DNA of 64,000 nucleotides from Croceicoccus sediminis (GTDB taxonomy: Bacteria; Pseudomonadota; Alphaproteobacteria; Sphingomonadales; Sphingomonadaceae): positions 1-64,000 of the forward strand of contig NZ_SUNC01000006.1 in NCBI RefSeq assembly GCF_007570835.1, given 5' to 3'. Position 1 is the stretch's first letter. The number at the start of each line of letters is the position of its first letter. A program made the translations under genes and the position numbers. Under the pieces are notes generated by a model, which worked only from the letters and a program-made list of their open reading frames with translations, was not told the DNA's origin and did not search any database. Of this stretch, positions 7,963 through 18,433 are shown piece after piece.

Positions 7963-10275
7963 TCAGTCGTCTTTCAGAAACGCGGGCATGTGGTCGGGGT
8001 TGCCGCCCGACTTGCCTTCGCCGTCGCTGGAGCCGCCTTCACGGTCACGACGCGGGCCACGATCTCCACGATCGCCGCCACGGCCACGGCCGCCACCGCC
8101 ATCACGACGCGGGCCGCGACGATCGCCGCGATCACCACGGGGCTCGCGCGGTTCGCGCGGCGGACGGGTGTCTTCCAGCTCTTCGCCGGTTTCCTGGTCG
8201 ACGACGCGCATCGACAGGCGGACCTTGCCGCGGTTGTCGATCTCGAGGACCTTGACCTTCACTTCCTGGCCTTCAGAAACGACGTCGGTCGGCTTTTCAA
8301 CGCGCTCGTTCTTCATTTCCGACACGTGGACGAGACCGTCCTTGCCGCCCATGAAGTTCACGAATGCGCCGAAGTCGACGATGTTGACGACCTTGCCGGT
8401 GTAGATCTTGCCGACTTCCGCTTCTTCGACGATGCCTTCGATCCACTTGCGTGCGGCTTCGATCTGCGAAAGATCGCTGGACGAGATCTTGATCACGCCT
8501 TCGTCGTCGATGTCCACCTTGGCGCCGGTTTCCGCGACGATTTCGCGGATGACCTTGCCGCCGGTGCCGATGACGTCACGGATCTTCGACTTGTCGATCT
8601 GCATCGTCTCGATACGCGGCGCGTGGGCCGACAGTTCGGTACGAGCCGTGCTCAGCGCCTTGGTCATTTCACCAAGGATGTGCGCGCGGCCGGCTTTCGC
8701 CTGGTTGAGGGCGGCGGCGAAGATTTCCTTCGTGATACCCGCGACCTTGATGTCCATCTGCATCGTGGTGATGCCCGCTTCGGTGCCGGCAACCTTGAAG
8801 TCCATGTCGCCGAGGTGATCCTCGTCGCCAAGGATGTCCGAAAGGACGGCGAAGTCTTCGCCTTCGAGGATGAGGCCCATCGCGATGCCCGACACCGGAC
8901 GTTCGATCGGAACGCCTGCGTCCATCATCGACAGACAGCCGCCGCAGATCGTCGCCATCGAGGACGAGCCGTTCGACTCGGTGATGTCCGACAGGATGCG
9001 GATGGTGTAGGGGAAGTCTTCCTTCGACGGCAGCACCGGGTGCAGCGCGCGCCATGCGAGCTTGCCGTGGCCGATTTCGCGGCGGCCCGGGGCGCCGAAG
9101 CGGCCCACTTCACCGACCGAGTAGGGCGGGAAGTTGTAGTGCAGCATGAAGTTCGAATACGTCAGGCCTTCCAGCCCGTCGATCATCTGCTCGCTTTCCT
9201 TGGTTCCCAGCGTGGTGGTGCAGATCGCCTGCGTTTCACCGCGCGTGAACAGCGCCGAACCGTGCGTGCGGGGCAGGAATCCTGCCGTCGCCTCGATCGG
9301 GCGGACCTGGTCGAGCTTGCGTCCGTCGATGCGCTGACCATCCTTGAGGATGGCGGTACGCACGATTTCCGCTTCCAGCTTCTTGACCGCCTTGTTGGCG
9401 ACCATCTGCGTCTGCGGTTCTTCGTCGGCGAAAGCTTCCTTGGCCTTGGCACGGGCGGCGTTCAGCGCGTCCGAACGGGCCGACTTGTCGGTCAGCTTGT
9501 AGGCAGCGGCGATATCGTCGCCGACGATGCCGCGCAGCTTTTCCTTGATCGCCGAGGTATCGTCCGAAGTGTCGATTTCCCAAGGAGCCTTGGCGGCCTT
9601 TTCGGCCAGATCGATGATCGCGCCGATGACCTTCTTCACTTCGTCATGCGCGAACATGACAGCGCCGAGCATTTCGTCTTCGGTCAGTTCCTTGGCTTCG
9701 GATTCGACCATCATCACCGCGTCGTTGGTGGCGGCGACGACAAGATCGAGGCGGCCGTCTTCGAGAGCGGCATCCTGCTTCGGGTTCAGCGTGTATTCGC
9801 CATCGACATAGCCGACGCGTGCGGCGGCGATCGGGCCCATGAAGGGCACGCCGGAGATGGTGAGCGCGGCAGACGCGGCGATCATCGCAAGGATGTCGGC
9901 CTCGGTCTCGCCGTCATAGCTCATCACCTGGCAGATGACGTTGATTTCGTTGTAGAAACCTTCGGGGAACAGCGGGCGGATCGGACGGTCGATCAGGCGG
10001 CTGGTCAGCGTTTCCTTCTCGGTCGCGCCGCGTTCGCGCTTGAAGAAGCCACCGGGGATACGGCCGGCGGACGAGAATTTTTCCTGGTAGTGAACGGTGA
10101 GCGGGAAGAAGTCCTGCCCTTCCTTCACCTTCTTCGCGGCCGTGACGGCGCAAAGAACTACGGTTTCGCCGTAAGTGGCGAGGACCGCGCCGTCAGCCTG
10201 ACGGGCAATGCGGCCGGTTTCGAGGGTGAGGGTCTTTCCGCCCCACTCAATCGATACAGTCTTGGTGTCGAACAT
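7963..10275 (-). CDS. pnp: Polyribonucleotide nucleotidyltransferase (PNPase)
   Basis: The 770-residue 3'-to-5' phosphorolytic exoribonuclease of the RNA degradosome. Two RNase PH domains occupy about 1-220 and 310-545, with the helical linker between. Recognisable segments include [21 protein letters not shown] and the [11 protein letters not shown] catalytic-region motif. A KH domain ([11 protein letters not shown], near 560) and an S1 domain ([17 protein letters not shown], near 625) follow. The C-terminal 65 residues are an Arg/Gly/Asp-rich tail suited to RNA or RNase E contact. It lies downstream of rpsO as in most bacteria, but each gene has its own terminator. Confidence 0.97.
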   Translation of the reverse strand: MFDTKTVSIEWGGKTLTLETGRIARQADGAVLATYGETVVLCAVTAAKKVKEGQDFFPLTVHYQEKFSSAGRIPGGFFKRERGATEKETLTSRLIDRPIRPLFPEGFYNEINVICQVMSYDGETEADILAMIAASAALTISGVPFMGPIAAARVGYVDGEYTLNPKQDAALEDGRLDLVVAATNDAVMMVESEAKELTEDEMLGAVMFAHDEVKKVIGAIIDLAEKAAKAPWEIDTSDDTSAIKEKLRGIVGDDIAAAYKLTDKSARSDALNAARAKAKEAFADEEPQTQMVANKAVKKLEAEIVRTAILKDGQRIDGRKLDQVRPIEATAGFLPRTHGSALFTRGETQAICTTTLGTKESEQMIDGLEGLTYSNFMLHYNFPPYSVGEVGRFGAPGRREIGHGKLAWRALHPVLPSKEDFPYTIRILSDITESNGSSSMATICGGCLSMMDAGVPIERPVSGIAMGLILEGEDFAVLSDILGDEDHLGDMDFKVAGTEAGITTMQMDIKVAGITKEIFAAALNQAKAGRAHILGEMTKALSTARTELSAHAPRIETMQIDKSKIRDVIGTGGKVIREIVAETGAKVDIDDEGVIKISSSDLSQIEAARKWIEGIVEEAEVGKIYTGKVVNIVDFGAFVNFMGGKDGLVHVSEMKNERVEKPTDVVSEGQEVKVKVLEIDNRGKVRLSMRVVDQETGEELEDTRPPREPREPRGDRGDRRGPRRDGGGGRGRGGDRGDRGPRRDREGGSSDGEGKSGGNPDHMPAFLKDD

Positions 10276-10470
10276 TTGATTTCCTTACGAACCCGCGTGC
10301 CCGATTGCATCGCGGGGCCTACTTGCCGGGGGTACCGTCCCGGTCCGGTGTGGAGCCATTCATCGTGCCCCTGGTCCGCTTTGCCGAATTGCAACGCGAA
10401 CCGTGGTTTTGTCTGGTCGTATCGCGAACCGCAAAACCGGTTCCCACTTTTGCTGCGATACTTGCAGATA

Positions 10471-10497
10471 TGAAAAGCGGCCCTCGTGGGGCCGCCT
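10471..10497 (-). terminator. Intrinsic terminator after rpsO
   Basis: Stem GCGGCCC / GGGCCGC (10477-10483 with 10489-10495) and, on the minus strand, a following TTTTCA. It lies just past the rpsO stop, upstream of pnp. Readthrough or a second promoter must supply pnp, because the interval 10276-10470 (about 200 bases) shows no other gene. Confidence 0.8.
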
Positions 10498-10509
10498 TCC
10501 GGTTTCAGC

Positions 10510-10779
10510 TTACTTACGCAGGCCGAGCTTCTGGATAAGGGCGTTGTAGCGCGTGACGTCCTTCTTCTTGAGGTACGCCAGCAGCGAGCGCCGCTTGTTG
10601 ACCATCACCAGCAGTCCGCGACGCGAGTGATTGTCCTTGTGGTTTTCCTTGAAGTGGTCGGTCAGGTTGCGAATACGCTCAGTGAGGATCGCGACCTGGA
10701 CTTCCGGACTGCCCGTGTCGCCATCGACGCGCGCGTTGTCCTTGATGATTTCCTGCTTACGTTCGGCGGTAACCGTCAT
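10510..10779 (-). CDS. rpsO: 30S ribosomal protein S15
   Basis: An 89-residue protein, the usual S15 length. It binds 16S rRNA helices 20-22 and is an early assembly protein of the small subunit. Family hallmarks seen are [34 protein letters not shown] and the C-terminal [19 protein letters not shown]. The gene sits between truB and pnp, the conserved order of this block. In other bacteria S15 represses its own translation from a leader pseudoknot; no such leader was verified here. Confidence 0.98.
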   Translation of the reverse strand: MTVTAERKQEIIKDNARVDGDTGSPEVQVAILTERIRNLTDHFKENHKDNHSRRGLLVMVNKRRSLLAYLKKKDVTRYNALIQKLGLRK

Positions 10780-10803
10780 ACTTCAATACTCCGCGACATC
10801 TGG

Positions 10804-11688
10804 TCATAAGTTGAAGCCCCGAAGGACCCTTGCCTCGCCATCGGTCACTTCCATGAGGGCCACGGGCTTATCGCCCTCTCGTCCCCAGTAAGTGCCGTCT
10901 GGTTCTGGCAACCCGGACAGTTTCCGGCCCTGTCGGACCGCCCCTGCCGCATCCGGGGAGAGTACAAGGGCCGGGATGTCGTCCAGCCCCGCCTCCAACG
11001 GCAGGATCATATCTTCAAGGGGCGCGCCCTTACCCAGTTCGTTCAGTTTGTCCAGCGAAATCGCGTTTTCAAGGGTGAACGGGCCTGCTTTCACGCGCCT
11101 GAGCATCGTGACGTGGCCAACCGAACCGAGCGCGAGGGCAATGTCCCTTGCGAGGGACCGGATATAGGTGCCCTTGCTGACTTTTGCCACCAGCGTGACC
11201 GAATCGGGGCCCGCGTCCGTGACGTCCAGTGCATGGATCGTGACGGACCGTGTTTTCATTTCCACGTCCTCACCCGCGCGGGCAAGGTCATATGCGCGCT
11301 TGCCGTCGATCTTCAGCGCGGAATAGGCGGGCGGAACCTGTTCGATCGGGCCGGTGAAGCGCGGCAGGACCGCCGCGATCTCGTCCCGCGTGGGGCGCAC
11401 GTCGCTGGTCGCAACCACTTCGCCTTCGGCATCCAGTGTCGAGGTCTGCGCCCCGAAGGCCAGCGTGAACGCATAGACCTTCGTCGCGTCCAGCATGCGG
11501 CCCGCAAGCTTCGTCGCCTCCCCCACCGCAATCGGCAGCACGCCGGTCGCCAGCGGGTCCAGCGTGCCGCCGTGGCCGACCTTCACCTTGCCGAAACCGG
11601 CCTGACGCAAGTTGCGCTTTACCGCCGCGACAGCCTGGGTCGAGCCGAGTTCGAGCGGCTTGTCGAGAATGATCCAGCCGTTGGGCAT
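10804..11688 (-). CDS. truB: tRNA pseudouridine(55) synthase
   Basis: A 294-residue enzyme forming pseudouridine 55 in the T-arm of tRNAs. The start MPNGWIILDKPLE is characteristic, so ATG 11688 is chosen over the longer open frame. The catalytic aspartate lies in GGTLDPLATGVLP (about residues 38-50). KVYAF, PPAYSALKIDGKRAY and the SKGTYIRSLARDI motif also follow the family. Its start overlaps by one base the stop of the upstream site-2 protease gene (TGATG on the minus strand), so the two are coupled. Confidence 0.95.
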   Translation of the reverse strand: MPNGWIILDKPLELGSTQAVAAVKRNLRQAGFGKVKVGHGGTLDPLATGVLPIAVGEATKLAGRMLDATKVYAFTLAFGAQTSTLDAEGEVVATSDVRPTRDEIAAVLPRFTGPIEQVPPAYSALKIDGKRAYDLARAGEDVEMKTRSVTIHALDVTDAGPDSVTLVAKVSKGTYIRSLARDIALALGSVGHVTMLRRVKAGPFTLENAISLDKLNELGKGAPLEDMILPLEAGLDDIPALVLSPDAAGAVRQGRKLSGLPEPDGTYWGREGDKPVALMEVTDGEARVLRGFNL

Positions 11689-12371
11689 CAGCTTTGCGCG
11701 ATGGCGAGCGCCAGTTCCATGAAGTGCATCCGGATCCATTCGACCGGCGGCAGGATGATCTTCTCGATCAGACCCCATTGCGGAAACGCCCATGTCGCCG
11801 CGATCAGCAGGACCAGCAAAACCATGCCGATCGGGCGTAGCTTTTCATAAGCGGCGGCCCACTGTCGCGGCAGCAACCCTTCAACGATGTGCGACCCGTC
11901 GAACGGCGGGATCGGCAGCAGGTTGAACAGCGCCAGGAACAGGTTGATCAGGATCATGTAGTTGAGGCCGAGAAACGCCCATTCCATGGCGCCGGTCGGC
12001 GCAACGGTCATGCCCCGGCCCATCAGGCCCAGCGCGATCGCGGCCAGCAGCGCCAGCGCGAAGTTCGTGCCCGGCCCGGCGGCGGCGACAGCCATCATGC
12101 CGTATCGCGGATTGCGCAGACGCCACTTGTTCACCGGCACCGGTTTCGCCCAGCCGAATATGGGCCCACCGAACAGCGCCAGCGCGCCGGGGACCAGCAC
12201 GGTGCCGACCGGATCGGCATGGCGTATGGGGTTCAGCGTCAGGCGGCGGCGTTCCTTGGCCGTCGTGTCGCCCAGCGCCAACGCGGCCCAGCCGTGCGCG
12301 ACTTCGTGGAACACGATGGAGACGACGAGGATCGGGATCAGGATCGCCGCGAGAATCAGGGTATCGGACAT
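11688..12371 (-). CDS. Site-2 protease family (M50) membrane metalloprotease
   Basis: A 227-residue integral membrane protein of the S2P/M50 family, subgroup of short bacterial forms. The zinc-binding HEVAH is at residues 22-26 inside the first helix, and the third ligand lies in LLPIPPFDGSHIV (about 150-162). No PDZ or CBS domain is present, so it is the minimal catalytic core. Such proteases cut transmembrane substrates, but the substrate here is unknown. It is coupled to truB and transcribed divergently from the AbgT transporter. Confidence 0.85.
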   Translation of the reverse strand: MSDTLILAAILIPILVVSIVFHEVAHGWAALALGDTTAKERRRLTLNPIRHADPVGTVLVPGALALFGGPIFGWAKPVPVNKWRLRNPRYGMMAVAAAGPGTNFALALLAAIALGLMGRGMTVAPTGAMEWAFLGLNYMILINLFLALFNLLPIPPFDGSHIVEGLLPRQWAAAYEKLRPIGMVLLVLLIAATWAFPQWGLIEKIILPPVEWIRMHFMELALAIAQS

Positions 12372-12472
12372 CGCGCCACAGATGGGGATTGCAGGCGCGC
12401 TGGTAAAGAGAAGTCACCGCCAATACCCATCGCGCCTTGCCAAGCAGGGCCGGACTGAGCCAAGAATTGCAG

Positions 12473-14065
12473 GTGAGCAGCACCGCACAGGTCCATGACC
12501 GCAAGGTAACCTCGGGCATCCTCGGATGGATCGAACGCGTCGGCAACCGCCTGCCGGACCCGGTATTCCTGTTCCTCTGGCTGATCGCGATCCTTGTCGC
12601 CATCTCGGTGGCGGGCGCGCTGGCCGGATGGTCGGTGCCGCACCCCACCGCCCTCGACGATGCGGGCCGCCCGCTGGTCGTGGCGGTCGAAAGCCTGATC
12701 TCTGCCGCCAATATCCGGCAATTGCTGACCGAAATGCCGCATACCTTCACCGGCTTCCCGCCGCTGGGCTATGTGCTTACCGTCATGCTGGGTGCAGGCG
12801 TTGCCGAACGGTCGGGCCTGTTCGCGGCGGCCATGCGCGCATCTGTCGCCAAGGCGCCGCGCGCATTGCTGACGCCGGTCGTCGCGCTCGTATCGATGAT
12901 GGGCAACCACGCCGCCGATGCCGCCTTCGTGGTGATGATCCCACTGGCGGGCGTGATCTACCACGCGGCGGGCCGTCACCCGCTGGTCGGCATCGCGGCC
13001 AGCTTTGCGGGCGTTTCTGGCGGGTTTTCGGCAAACCTCCTGCCCGGACAGCTCGATGCACTGCTGCTCGGCATTACCGAGGCCGCGGTCCATACCGTAC
13101 AGGCGGGCTGGACGGCGAATATCGCGGGCAACTGGTACGTCATCGCCGCGATGGCCATCGTCTATACCCCCGTGATCTGGTTCGTCACCGACCGCATCGT
13201 CGAACCACGCATGGGCGTATGGCAGGGCGGTGCGGGCCTGTCGGACAATAGGGAGGGCACGGAGGAACTCTCGCCCGCCATTCAGCGCAAGGCGATGATC
13301 CACGCCGGGCTGGGCGCGCTGGCCGTGATCGGGGCGTGGACTCTGTTCACATTCGGCCCCGGCACCCCGCTGATCGACGAAACCGCCGCGCCCGAGGCCC
13401 GGATGACGCCGTTCTTCCGAAGCCTGCTGCCGTTTTTCCTTTTCATCTTTCTCATCCCCGGCTGGGCCTATGGCCGCGTCACCGGCTCGATCCGCGACCA
13501 CCGCGACCTGGTGAAGATGATGACCGGCGCGATGGAGGACATGGCCTATTACCTCGTTCTCGCCTTTGTCGCGGCGCATTTCGTGGCGATGTTCGCATGG
13601 TCCAACCTCGGCCTCGTCATGGCGGTCGAAGGCGCGGACCAGCTGCGCGCCAGCGGGCTTCCGGCCTGGGCGATGCTGGCCGCGATCGTGATCTTTGCGG
13701 GCGTGCTGAACCTGTTCATCGGTTCGGCCAGCGCCAAATGGGCCGTCGTCGCGCCGGTGTTGGTGCCGATGCTGATGCTGCTGGGGATCAGCCCTGAGAT
13801 GACCACGGCCGCCTATCGCGTGGGCGACAGCGCGACCAATATCCTGACCCCGCTGATGGTCTATTTCCCGCTGGTCCTGATCTTTTGCCGCCGCTGGGTC
13901 GCGGACTACGGCATCGGCAGCCTGACCGCGACGATGGTGCCCTATGGCGTGGGCATCATGGCGGCGGGCCTGTTGCTGATCGTCGGCTGGGTCGTGCTGG
14001 AAGTGCCGCCGGGGCCGGGGGCGGCGATCTTCATCGAACCGCTCAGCTCGCCAGCGCCTCGCTGA
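12473..14065 (+). CDS. AbgT-family transporter
   Basis: About 530 residues with roughly 11-13 membrane helices. AbgT-family proteins export antifolates or import p-aminobenzoyl-glutamate using the proton motive force. Family segments are WIERVGNRLPDPVFLFLWL, GYVLTVMLGAGVAERSG, MGNHAADAAFVVMIPLAG and the C-terminal NLFIGSASAKWAVVAPV. GTG 12473 is used as the start, and a TTG at 12437 is possible; neither has a clear ribosome site. It is the only plus-strand gene inside the rimP-pnp block. Its last 23 bases overlap the 3' end of tdk. Confidence 0.88.
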   Translation: MSSTAQVHDRKVTSGILGWIERVGNRLPDPVFLFLWLIAILVAISVAGALAGWSVPHPTALDDAGRPLVVAVESLISAANIRQLLTEMPHTFTGFPPLGYVLTVMLGAGVAERSGLFAAAMRASVAKAPRALLTPVVALVSMMGNHAADAAFVVMIPLAGVIYHAAGRHPLVGIAASFAGVSGGFSANLLPGQLDALLLGITEAAVHTVQAGWTANIAGNWYVIAAMAIVYTPVIWFVTDRIVEPRMGVWQGGAGLSDNREGTEELSPAIQRKAMIHAGLGALAVIGAWTLFTFGPGTPLIDETAAPEARMTPFFRSLLPFFLFIFLIPGWAYGRVTGSIRDHRDLVKMMTGAMEDMAYYLVLAFVAAHFVAMFAWSNLGLVMAVEGADQLRASGLPAWAMLAAIVIFAGVLNLFIGSASAKWAVVAPVLVPMLMLLGISPEMTTAAYRVGDSATNILTPLMVYFPLVLIFCRRWVADYGIGSLTATMVPYGVGIMAAGLLLIVGWVVLEVPPGPGAAIFIEPLSSPAPR

Positions 14066-14621
14066 AGTGCCTGCGGCATAGCGCGACATAGCGGTCGTTG
14101 CCGCCGATCTCGGTCTGCGCGCCCGCCTTTACCGCCGCGCCGCCGGCATCGACGCGCAAGTTCATCGTCGCCTTGCGCCCGCAGTGGCACACCGCTTTCA
14201 GCTCGATCAGCGCGTCGGCCATGCCCAGCAATGCGCCCGAGCCGGGAAACAGCTCCCCCTGGAAATCGGTGCGCAGGCCGTAGCAGAGCACGGGCACGTT
14301 CGCCTCGTCCGCAAGGCGAGCGCATTGCCACGCTTGCTCGACAGTCATGAACTGCGCCTCGTCGATGAGGACGCAGGCCAGCGGCTCGACGTGGTGGGCG
14401 GCGGTCACCCGCGCGTAGAGATCGGTTTCAGGCGTGAAACGATGCGCCTCCGCCTCAAGCCCGATGCGGCTGGCGATCGGTTTGCCGCTGCTGCGATCGT
14501 CGAGCGCGGCGGTCCAGAGCATCGTGTTCATGCCCCGCTCCCGGTAATTGAAGTCGGCCTGCAGCAGCGTGGTCGATTTGCCCGCGTTCATGCTGGCATA
14601 GTAGAAATAGAGCTTTGCCAC
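14043..14621 (-). CDS. tdk: Thymidine kinase
   Basis: A 192-residue type II thymidine kinase of the salvage pathway. The P-loop ASMNAGKST covers residues 9-17. The Walker B/catalytic segment VLIDEAQFM is near 89, the lasso-type loop near residue 120 includes YGLRTDF, and the structural zinc site uses CHCG and CRRHF. It lies 28 bases after rbfA on the same strand and is probably cotranscribed with it. It converges on the AbgT gene with a 23-base overlap. Confidence 0.95.
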   Translation of the reverse strand: MAKLYFYYASMNAGKSTTLLQADFNYRERGMNTMLWTAALDDRSSGKPIASRIGLEAEAHRFTPETDLYARVTAAHHVEPLACVLIDEAQFMTVEQAWQCARLADEANVPVLCYGLRTDFQGELFPGSGALLGMADALIELKAVCHCGRKATMNLRVDAGGAAVKAGAQTEIGGNDRYVALCRRHFSEALAS

Positions 14622-14650
14622 GCGGCCCCCGTTACGGCTGTGTCACCCGG

Positions 14651-15046
14651 TCACTCTTCACCCAGATCGCGCCGCACGCGCGGATCGTCGAGCAGGCGGT
14701 CGATCCGGCTGGCTTCGTCGAAAGTTTCGTCCGCGCGGAACTGGATCTTCGCCGCGTTCTTCAGGCCCAGCCGCTTGGCAACCTCGCGCTGGAAGAAAGC
14801 GGTATGGGTCTGCAGCGCCTTCAGCACCTTGTCCTCGTCCGCGCCCATCAGCGATTTGATATAGACCTTGGCCAGCCGCAGGTCGGGCGACATGCGCACC
14901 TCGGTCACAGAAACGGTGTGGGCGGTCAGGGTATCGTCATGGACCTGCTGCCGGGTCAGGATTTCCGACAGGACGTGGCGCACGCGCTCCCCCACCTTCA
15001 AAAGGCGGACGGAGCGGTCTTCGGGGCTGGAATTCTGACGTGCCAT
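14651..15046 (-). CDS. rbfA: Ribosome-binding factor A
   Basis: A 131-residue KH-fold protein that binds the immature 30S subunit and helps 16S rRNA 5'-end maturation. ATG 15046 gives [30 protein letters not shown], close to the family's typical opening; the frame runs 19 codons further up without support. [18 protein letters not shown] is the conserved core. It normally follows infB directly; here a terminator and a DUF1697 gene separate them. Confidence 0.94.
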   Translation of the reverse strand: MARQNSSPEDRSVRLLKVGERVRHVLSEILTRQQVHDDTLTAHTVSVTEVRMSPDLRLAKVYIKSLMGADEDKVLKALQTHTAFFQREVAKRLGLKNAAKIQFRADETFDEASRIDRLLDDPRVRRDLGEE

Positions 15047-15119
15047 GATTTCTGCCGATTTGGGGGACCCGGCGGCAATTTGCAACAAGGCCGGTCCGGT
15101 CATCCGAATGCGTTGGAGG

Positions 15120-15656
15120 TCAAACCATCTTTTCGTGAATGCGTTTGAGCGAGGCCATGTTGCGCGCCGTAACCTGCCGTTCCAGCCTGCGCTCGATAAA
15201 GGCGTTGGTCAGCTTCGATGACCCAACCCCGTCGACGTAATCGACGTAGATGCAGTCATCGCCCAGCGCGATGCGTTCCGGCCCGCGTCCTTCGTAGGCC
15301 GCGACCATGGCATCGAACATCGCCGGATCGGCCGGGGCGTCGAGGAACAGGGTATGGACGAACTTGTCCTCGCCCGCACCGTGAAAGGGATTGCCTTCGA
15401 ACGCGGCGCGAACTTCGTCGGCGTTGCGCACGGCGGCGAACGTGGCGAACCCGAAGCGGTCCTTGACGATGAAGGCCAGCATTTCGGAAAGCCCGTCCGA
15501 AGGGCGTTCATCGAAGGAAAACAGCACGTTGCCGCTGGCAACGACGGTCTCCACGTCCTCAAGGTCCTCCCGCTCCAGTACGTCGCGCAGGTCGGTCATC
15601 TTGAGGCGATTTCCGCCGACATTCATGCTGGCGAAGAAGGCGCAATAGCGGCGCAT
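15120..15656 (-). CDS. DUF1697 family protein
   Basis: A 178-residue soluble protein of the DUF1697 family. It begins [19 protein letters not shown], close to the family's usual opening in which a short strand is followed by NVGG, and continues with [14 protein letters not shown] and [10 protein letters not shown]. The C-terminal half has [15 protein letters not shown]. No biochemical role is established for the family as far as I know. It sits between the infB terminator and rbfA, an insertion into an otherwise conserved gene order, and reads in the same direction. Confidence 0.85.
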   Translation of the reverse strand: MRRYCAFFASMNVGGNRLKMTDLRDVLEREDLEDVETVVASGNVLFSFDERPSDGLSEMLAFIVKDRFGFATFAAVRNADEVRAAFEGNPFHGAGEDKFVHTLFLDAPADPAMFDAMVAAYEGRGPERIALGDDCIYVDYVDGVGSSKLTNAFIERRLERQVTARNMASLKRIHEKMV

Positions 15657-15675
15657 TGGGAATCTCCCGTCACAT

Positions 15676-15712
15676 GAAAACGGGGCGCCGGACCTGTGCC
15701 CGGCGCCCCGAT
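15676..15712 (-). terminator. Intrinsic terminator after infB
   Basis: Minus-strand stem CGGGGCGCCG / CGGCGCCCCG (15701-15710 with 15681-15690) around a ten-base loop, followed by TTTTC. It lies 23 bases past the infB stop and would insulate DUF1697-rbfA-tdk from the nusA-infB transcript. Confidence 0.85.
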
Positions 15713-15734
15713 CCTTATCCGTTCAGTCCCGGGA

Positions 15735-18332
15735 TCAGAGAACGCGTTCGCGTTCCTCGATCTCGAAGACTTCCAGCTGGTCGCCAGCCTTGATGTCGTT
15801 CGTGTCTTCGAGGACGACACCGCATTCCAGACCTGCGCGGACTTCGTCCACGTCGTCCTTGAAGCGGCGCAGCGACGCGATGGTCGTTGCCGAAACGATG
15901 ACGTCGTTGCGGGTAAGACGCGCGAACAGGCCCTTGCGGATGACGCCTTCCTCGACGAGCAGACCGGCGGCCTTGTCCTTCTTGCCGGCCGGGAAGACCT
16001 GCTTGACCTGCGCACGGCCCACGACGTGTTCGATCCGCTCGGGACCCAGCTCGCCGGCCAGTTCCTTCGTGATCTCTTCGGTCAGGTGATAGATCACGTC
16101 GTGATACATCAGACGGACCTTGTCCTTTTCCATCTGCTGACGCGCCTTGGCATTGGGACGCACGTTGAAACCGATGATCGGCGCGCCGGTGGCCGCGGCC
16201 AGCGTCACGTCGCTTTCGGTGATTGCGCCCACGCCCGAATGCAGCACGCGAACCTTGATCTCGTCGTTCGAGATCTTGGCCAGCGCATTGCTGATCGCCT
16301 CGACCGAGCCCTGGACGTCGGCCTTGATGACGACGGGATACTCGATGACATTGCTCTTCAGCGCGGAGAACATGTTCTCGAAGCTGGCCGGAGCGCTCGT
16401 CGTGCGCTGCTCGTTCGCCTTTTCGGTACGATAGGCCGAAACCTCGCGGGCACGCTGCTCGTTCTCGACGACGGCGAGCTGGTCACCGGCGTTCGGCACA
16501 CCGCCAAGGCCCAGGACCTCGACCGGCATCGACGGCCCGGCTTCCTTGAGCTGCTTGCCCTTGTCGTCATGCAGCGCACGAACACGGCCGCTTTCGGTGC
16601 CGACGACAAAGATGTCGCCGCGCTTCAGCGTGCCGCGCGTGACAAGCACGGTTGCCAGCGGACCCTTGCCCTTGTCCAGCTTGGCCTCGATCACGGTCGC
16701 CTCGGCGTCGCGGTCGGGGTTGGCCTTCAGTTCGAGCAGTTCGGCCTGCAGGTTGATCGCCTCGAGAAGCTTGTCGAGACCCTGCTTCGTCTTGGCCGAA
16801 ACCTCGACATCCTGCACGTCGCCGCTCATCGCCTCGACCACGATTTCGTGTTCGAGCAGGCGTTCGCGGATCTTCTGTGCATTGGCCTCGGGCTTGTCGA
16901 TCTTGTTGATCGCCACGATCATCGGAACGCCTGCGGCCTTCGTGTGATTGATGGCCTCGATCGTCTGCGGCATCAGGCCGTCGTCGGCAGCCACGACCAG
17001 GATCACGATGTCGGTGACATTGGCACCGCGGGCACGCATCTCGGTAAACGCCTCGTGTCCGGGCGTATCGAGGAACGTGATCTTCTGCTTGTCCTTGGTC
17101 GTGATCTGATACGCGCCGATATGCTGCGTGATGCCGCCGGCCTCGCCACGGGTCACGTCGGTGCCGCGCAGCGCGTCCAGCAGGCTGGTCTTGCCGTGGT
17201 CGACGTGGCCCATGATCGTGACGACGGGCGGACGCGGCTTCAGCGTTTCTTCCGGATCGACGTCTTCGGTCGTGTCGATGTCGACGTCGGCTTCGGACAC
17301 GCGCTGGATGTTATGGCCGAACTGTTCGACCAGAAGTTCCGCGGTGTCCTGATCGATCGTCTGATTGACGGTGACCATCATGCCCAGGTTGAACAGCTCC
17401 TTGACCAGGTCTGCGCCCTTCTCGGCCATGCGCTGCGCCAGTTCCTGGACGGTGATCGCCTCGGGGACGATAACGTCGCGGACCTGCTTTTCACGCGGGG
17501 CGCGCGAACCGCCACCACCGCCCTGCATGCGGCGTTCCTTTTCACGCGCACGCTTGAGCGCGGCGAGACTGCGGGCTCGGCGGCCCTCGTCCTCGTTCAG
17601 CGCCTTCGAAACGCTCAACTTGCCGCTGCGGCGGCGGTCGGCCTTGGAATCTTCTGCACGGTCGTCGCGCTTTTCGGCGGCGCGTGCGGGCTTCTTGGCT
17701 TCCTTTTCGGCCGGAGCGCGCTTGGGCTCGGGGCGCTTGACCGGGGTGAACCGGCGCGGCGCGGGCGAAGCCTCGTCGCTTGCCTCTTCGCTCTCGGTGA
17801 CGGCGGGCGCTTCCTCGGCTTTTGCTTCCTCGGCTTTTGCTTCTTCAGCCTTGGGCTCTTCTTCCTTGGGCTTTTCGACAGCAGCCTTGGCCTGCTCGGC
17901 GGCGGCCTTCTCGGCCTCTTCCTCGGCCTTGCGGTTATCTTCGGCGCGCTGCTTCTCTTCTTCGAGGGCGCGCTGCTTTTCTTCCTGCTCGCGGCGGTTG
18001 GCTTCCTCCAGCGTGGCAAGGCGTGCCTCTTCGGCCTCGCGCAGCAGGCGGGCCTGCATCTCCTGGCGGCTTTCGCGCGTGGCGGCGGGCTTCTTCGCCA
18101 CAGGCTGCGGGGCCGGTGCAGGTGCAGGCGCGGGGGCCTCGGCCTCCGGCTCGGGTGCCGGGGCAGGCGCGGGGGTTTCACCCGGCTTCAGGATCTTGCG
18201 GCGACGCTTGACCTCGACCGCGACCTTGTTGGTGCGGCCGTGGCTGAAGGTCTGCTTGACCTCGCCCGCGTCCACCGAGCGCTTGAGGCCAAGCGGCTTG
18301 CGGGTCCGGGGGGTGTCGTTGGTATCGCTCAT
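15735..18332 (-). CDS. infB: Translation initiation factor IF-2
   Basis: An 865-residue GTPase that places initiator tRNA on the ribosome. The first about 270 residues are a low-complexity Ala/Glu/Lys/Pro region with an N-terminal [10 protein letters not shown] segment typical of alphaproteobacterial IF-2. A second IF2_N domain follows near residue 285. The G domain begins about residue 368 with [12 protein letters not shown], then DTPGHEAF and NKIDKP. Domains II-IV fill the rest. It follows ylxR by about 100 bases, and a terminator lies just downstream. Confidence 0.97.
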   Translation of the reverse strand: MSDTNDTPRTRKPLGLKRSVDAGEVKQTFSHGRTNKVAVEVKRRRKILKPGETPAPAPAPEPEAEAPAPAPAPAPQPVAKKPAATRESRQEMQARLLREAEEARLATLEEANRREQEEKQRALEEEKQRAEDNRKAEEEAEKAAAEQAKAAVEKPKEEEPKAEEAKAEEAKAEEAPAVTESEEASDEASPAPRRFTPVKRPEPKRAPAEKEAKKPARAAEKRDDRAEDSKADRRRSGKLSVSKALNEDEGRRARSLAALKRAREKERRMQGGGGGSRAPREKQVRDVIVPEAITVQELAQRMAEKGADLVKELFNLGMMVTVNQTIDQDTAELLVEQFGHNIQRVSEADVDIDTTEDVDPEETLKPRPPVVTIMGHVDHGKTSLLDALRGTDVTRGEAGGITQHIGAYQITTKDKQKITFLDTPGHEAFTEMRARGANVTDIVILVVAADDGLMPQTIEAINHTKAAGVPMIVAINKIDKPEANAQKIRERLLEHEIVVEAMSGDVQDVEVSAKTKQGLDKLLEAINLQAELLELKANPDRDAEATVIEAKLDKGKGPLATVLVTRGTLKRGDIFVVGTESGRVRALHDDKGKQLKEAGPSMPVEVLGLGGVPNAGDQLAVVENEQRAREVSAYRTEKANEQRTTSAPASFENMFSALKSNVIEYPVVIKADVQGSVEAISNALAKISNDEIKVRVLHSGVGAITESDVTLAAATGAPIIGFNVRPNAKARQQMEKDKVRLMYHDVIYHLTEEITKELAGELGPERIEHVVGRAQVKQVFPAGKKDKAAGLLVEEGVIRKGLFARLTRNDVIVSATTIASLRRFKDDVDEVRAGLECGVVLEDTNDIKAGDQLEVFEIEERERVL

Positions 18333-18433
18333 ACGGTCAAAACGTCCTTCAAAAATTCTTCATCTCGTCCACCGATCCAACGGACTGGATCGGCGCTTTC
18401 CAGCGGTTACGCTGGCATCGGTGGTCCCGGCCG

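Noticed and set aside
8035-8165. Repetitive G/C-rich stretch
   Set aside because: It encodes the Arg/Gly-rich C-terminal tail of PNPase.
7846-10473. 875-codon open frame on the plus strand opposite pnp
   Set aside because: It is the antisense shadow of pnp in GC-rich DNA. The minus strand encodes a complete PNPase with all domains.
12356-14089. 577-codon minus-strand frame opposite the AbgT transporter
   Set aside because: His/Arg/Asp-rich composition is typical of antisense frames; the transporter helices are on the plus strand.
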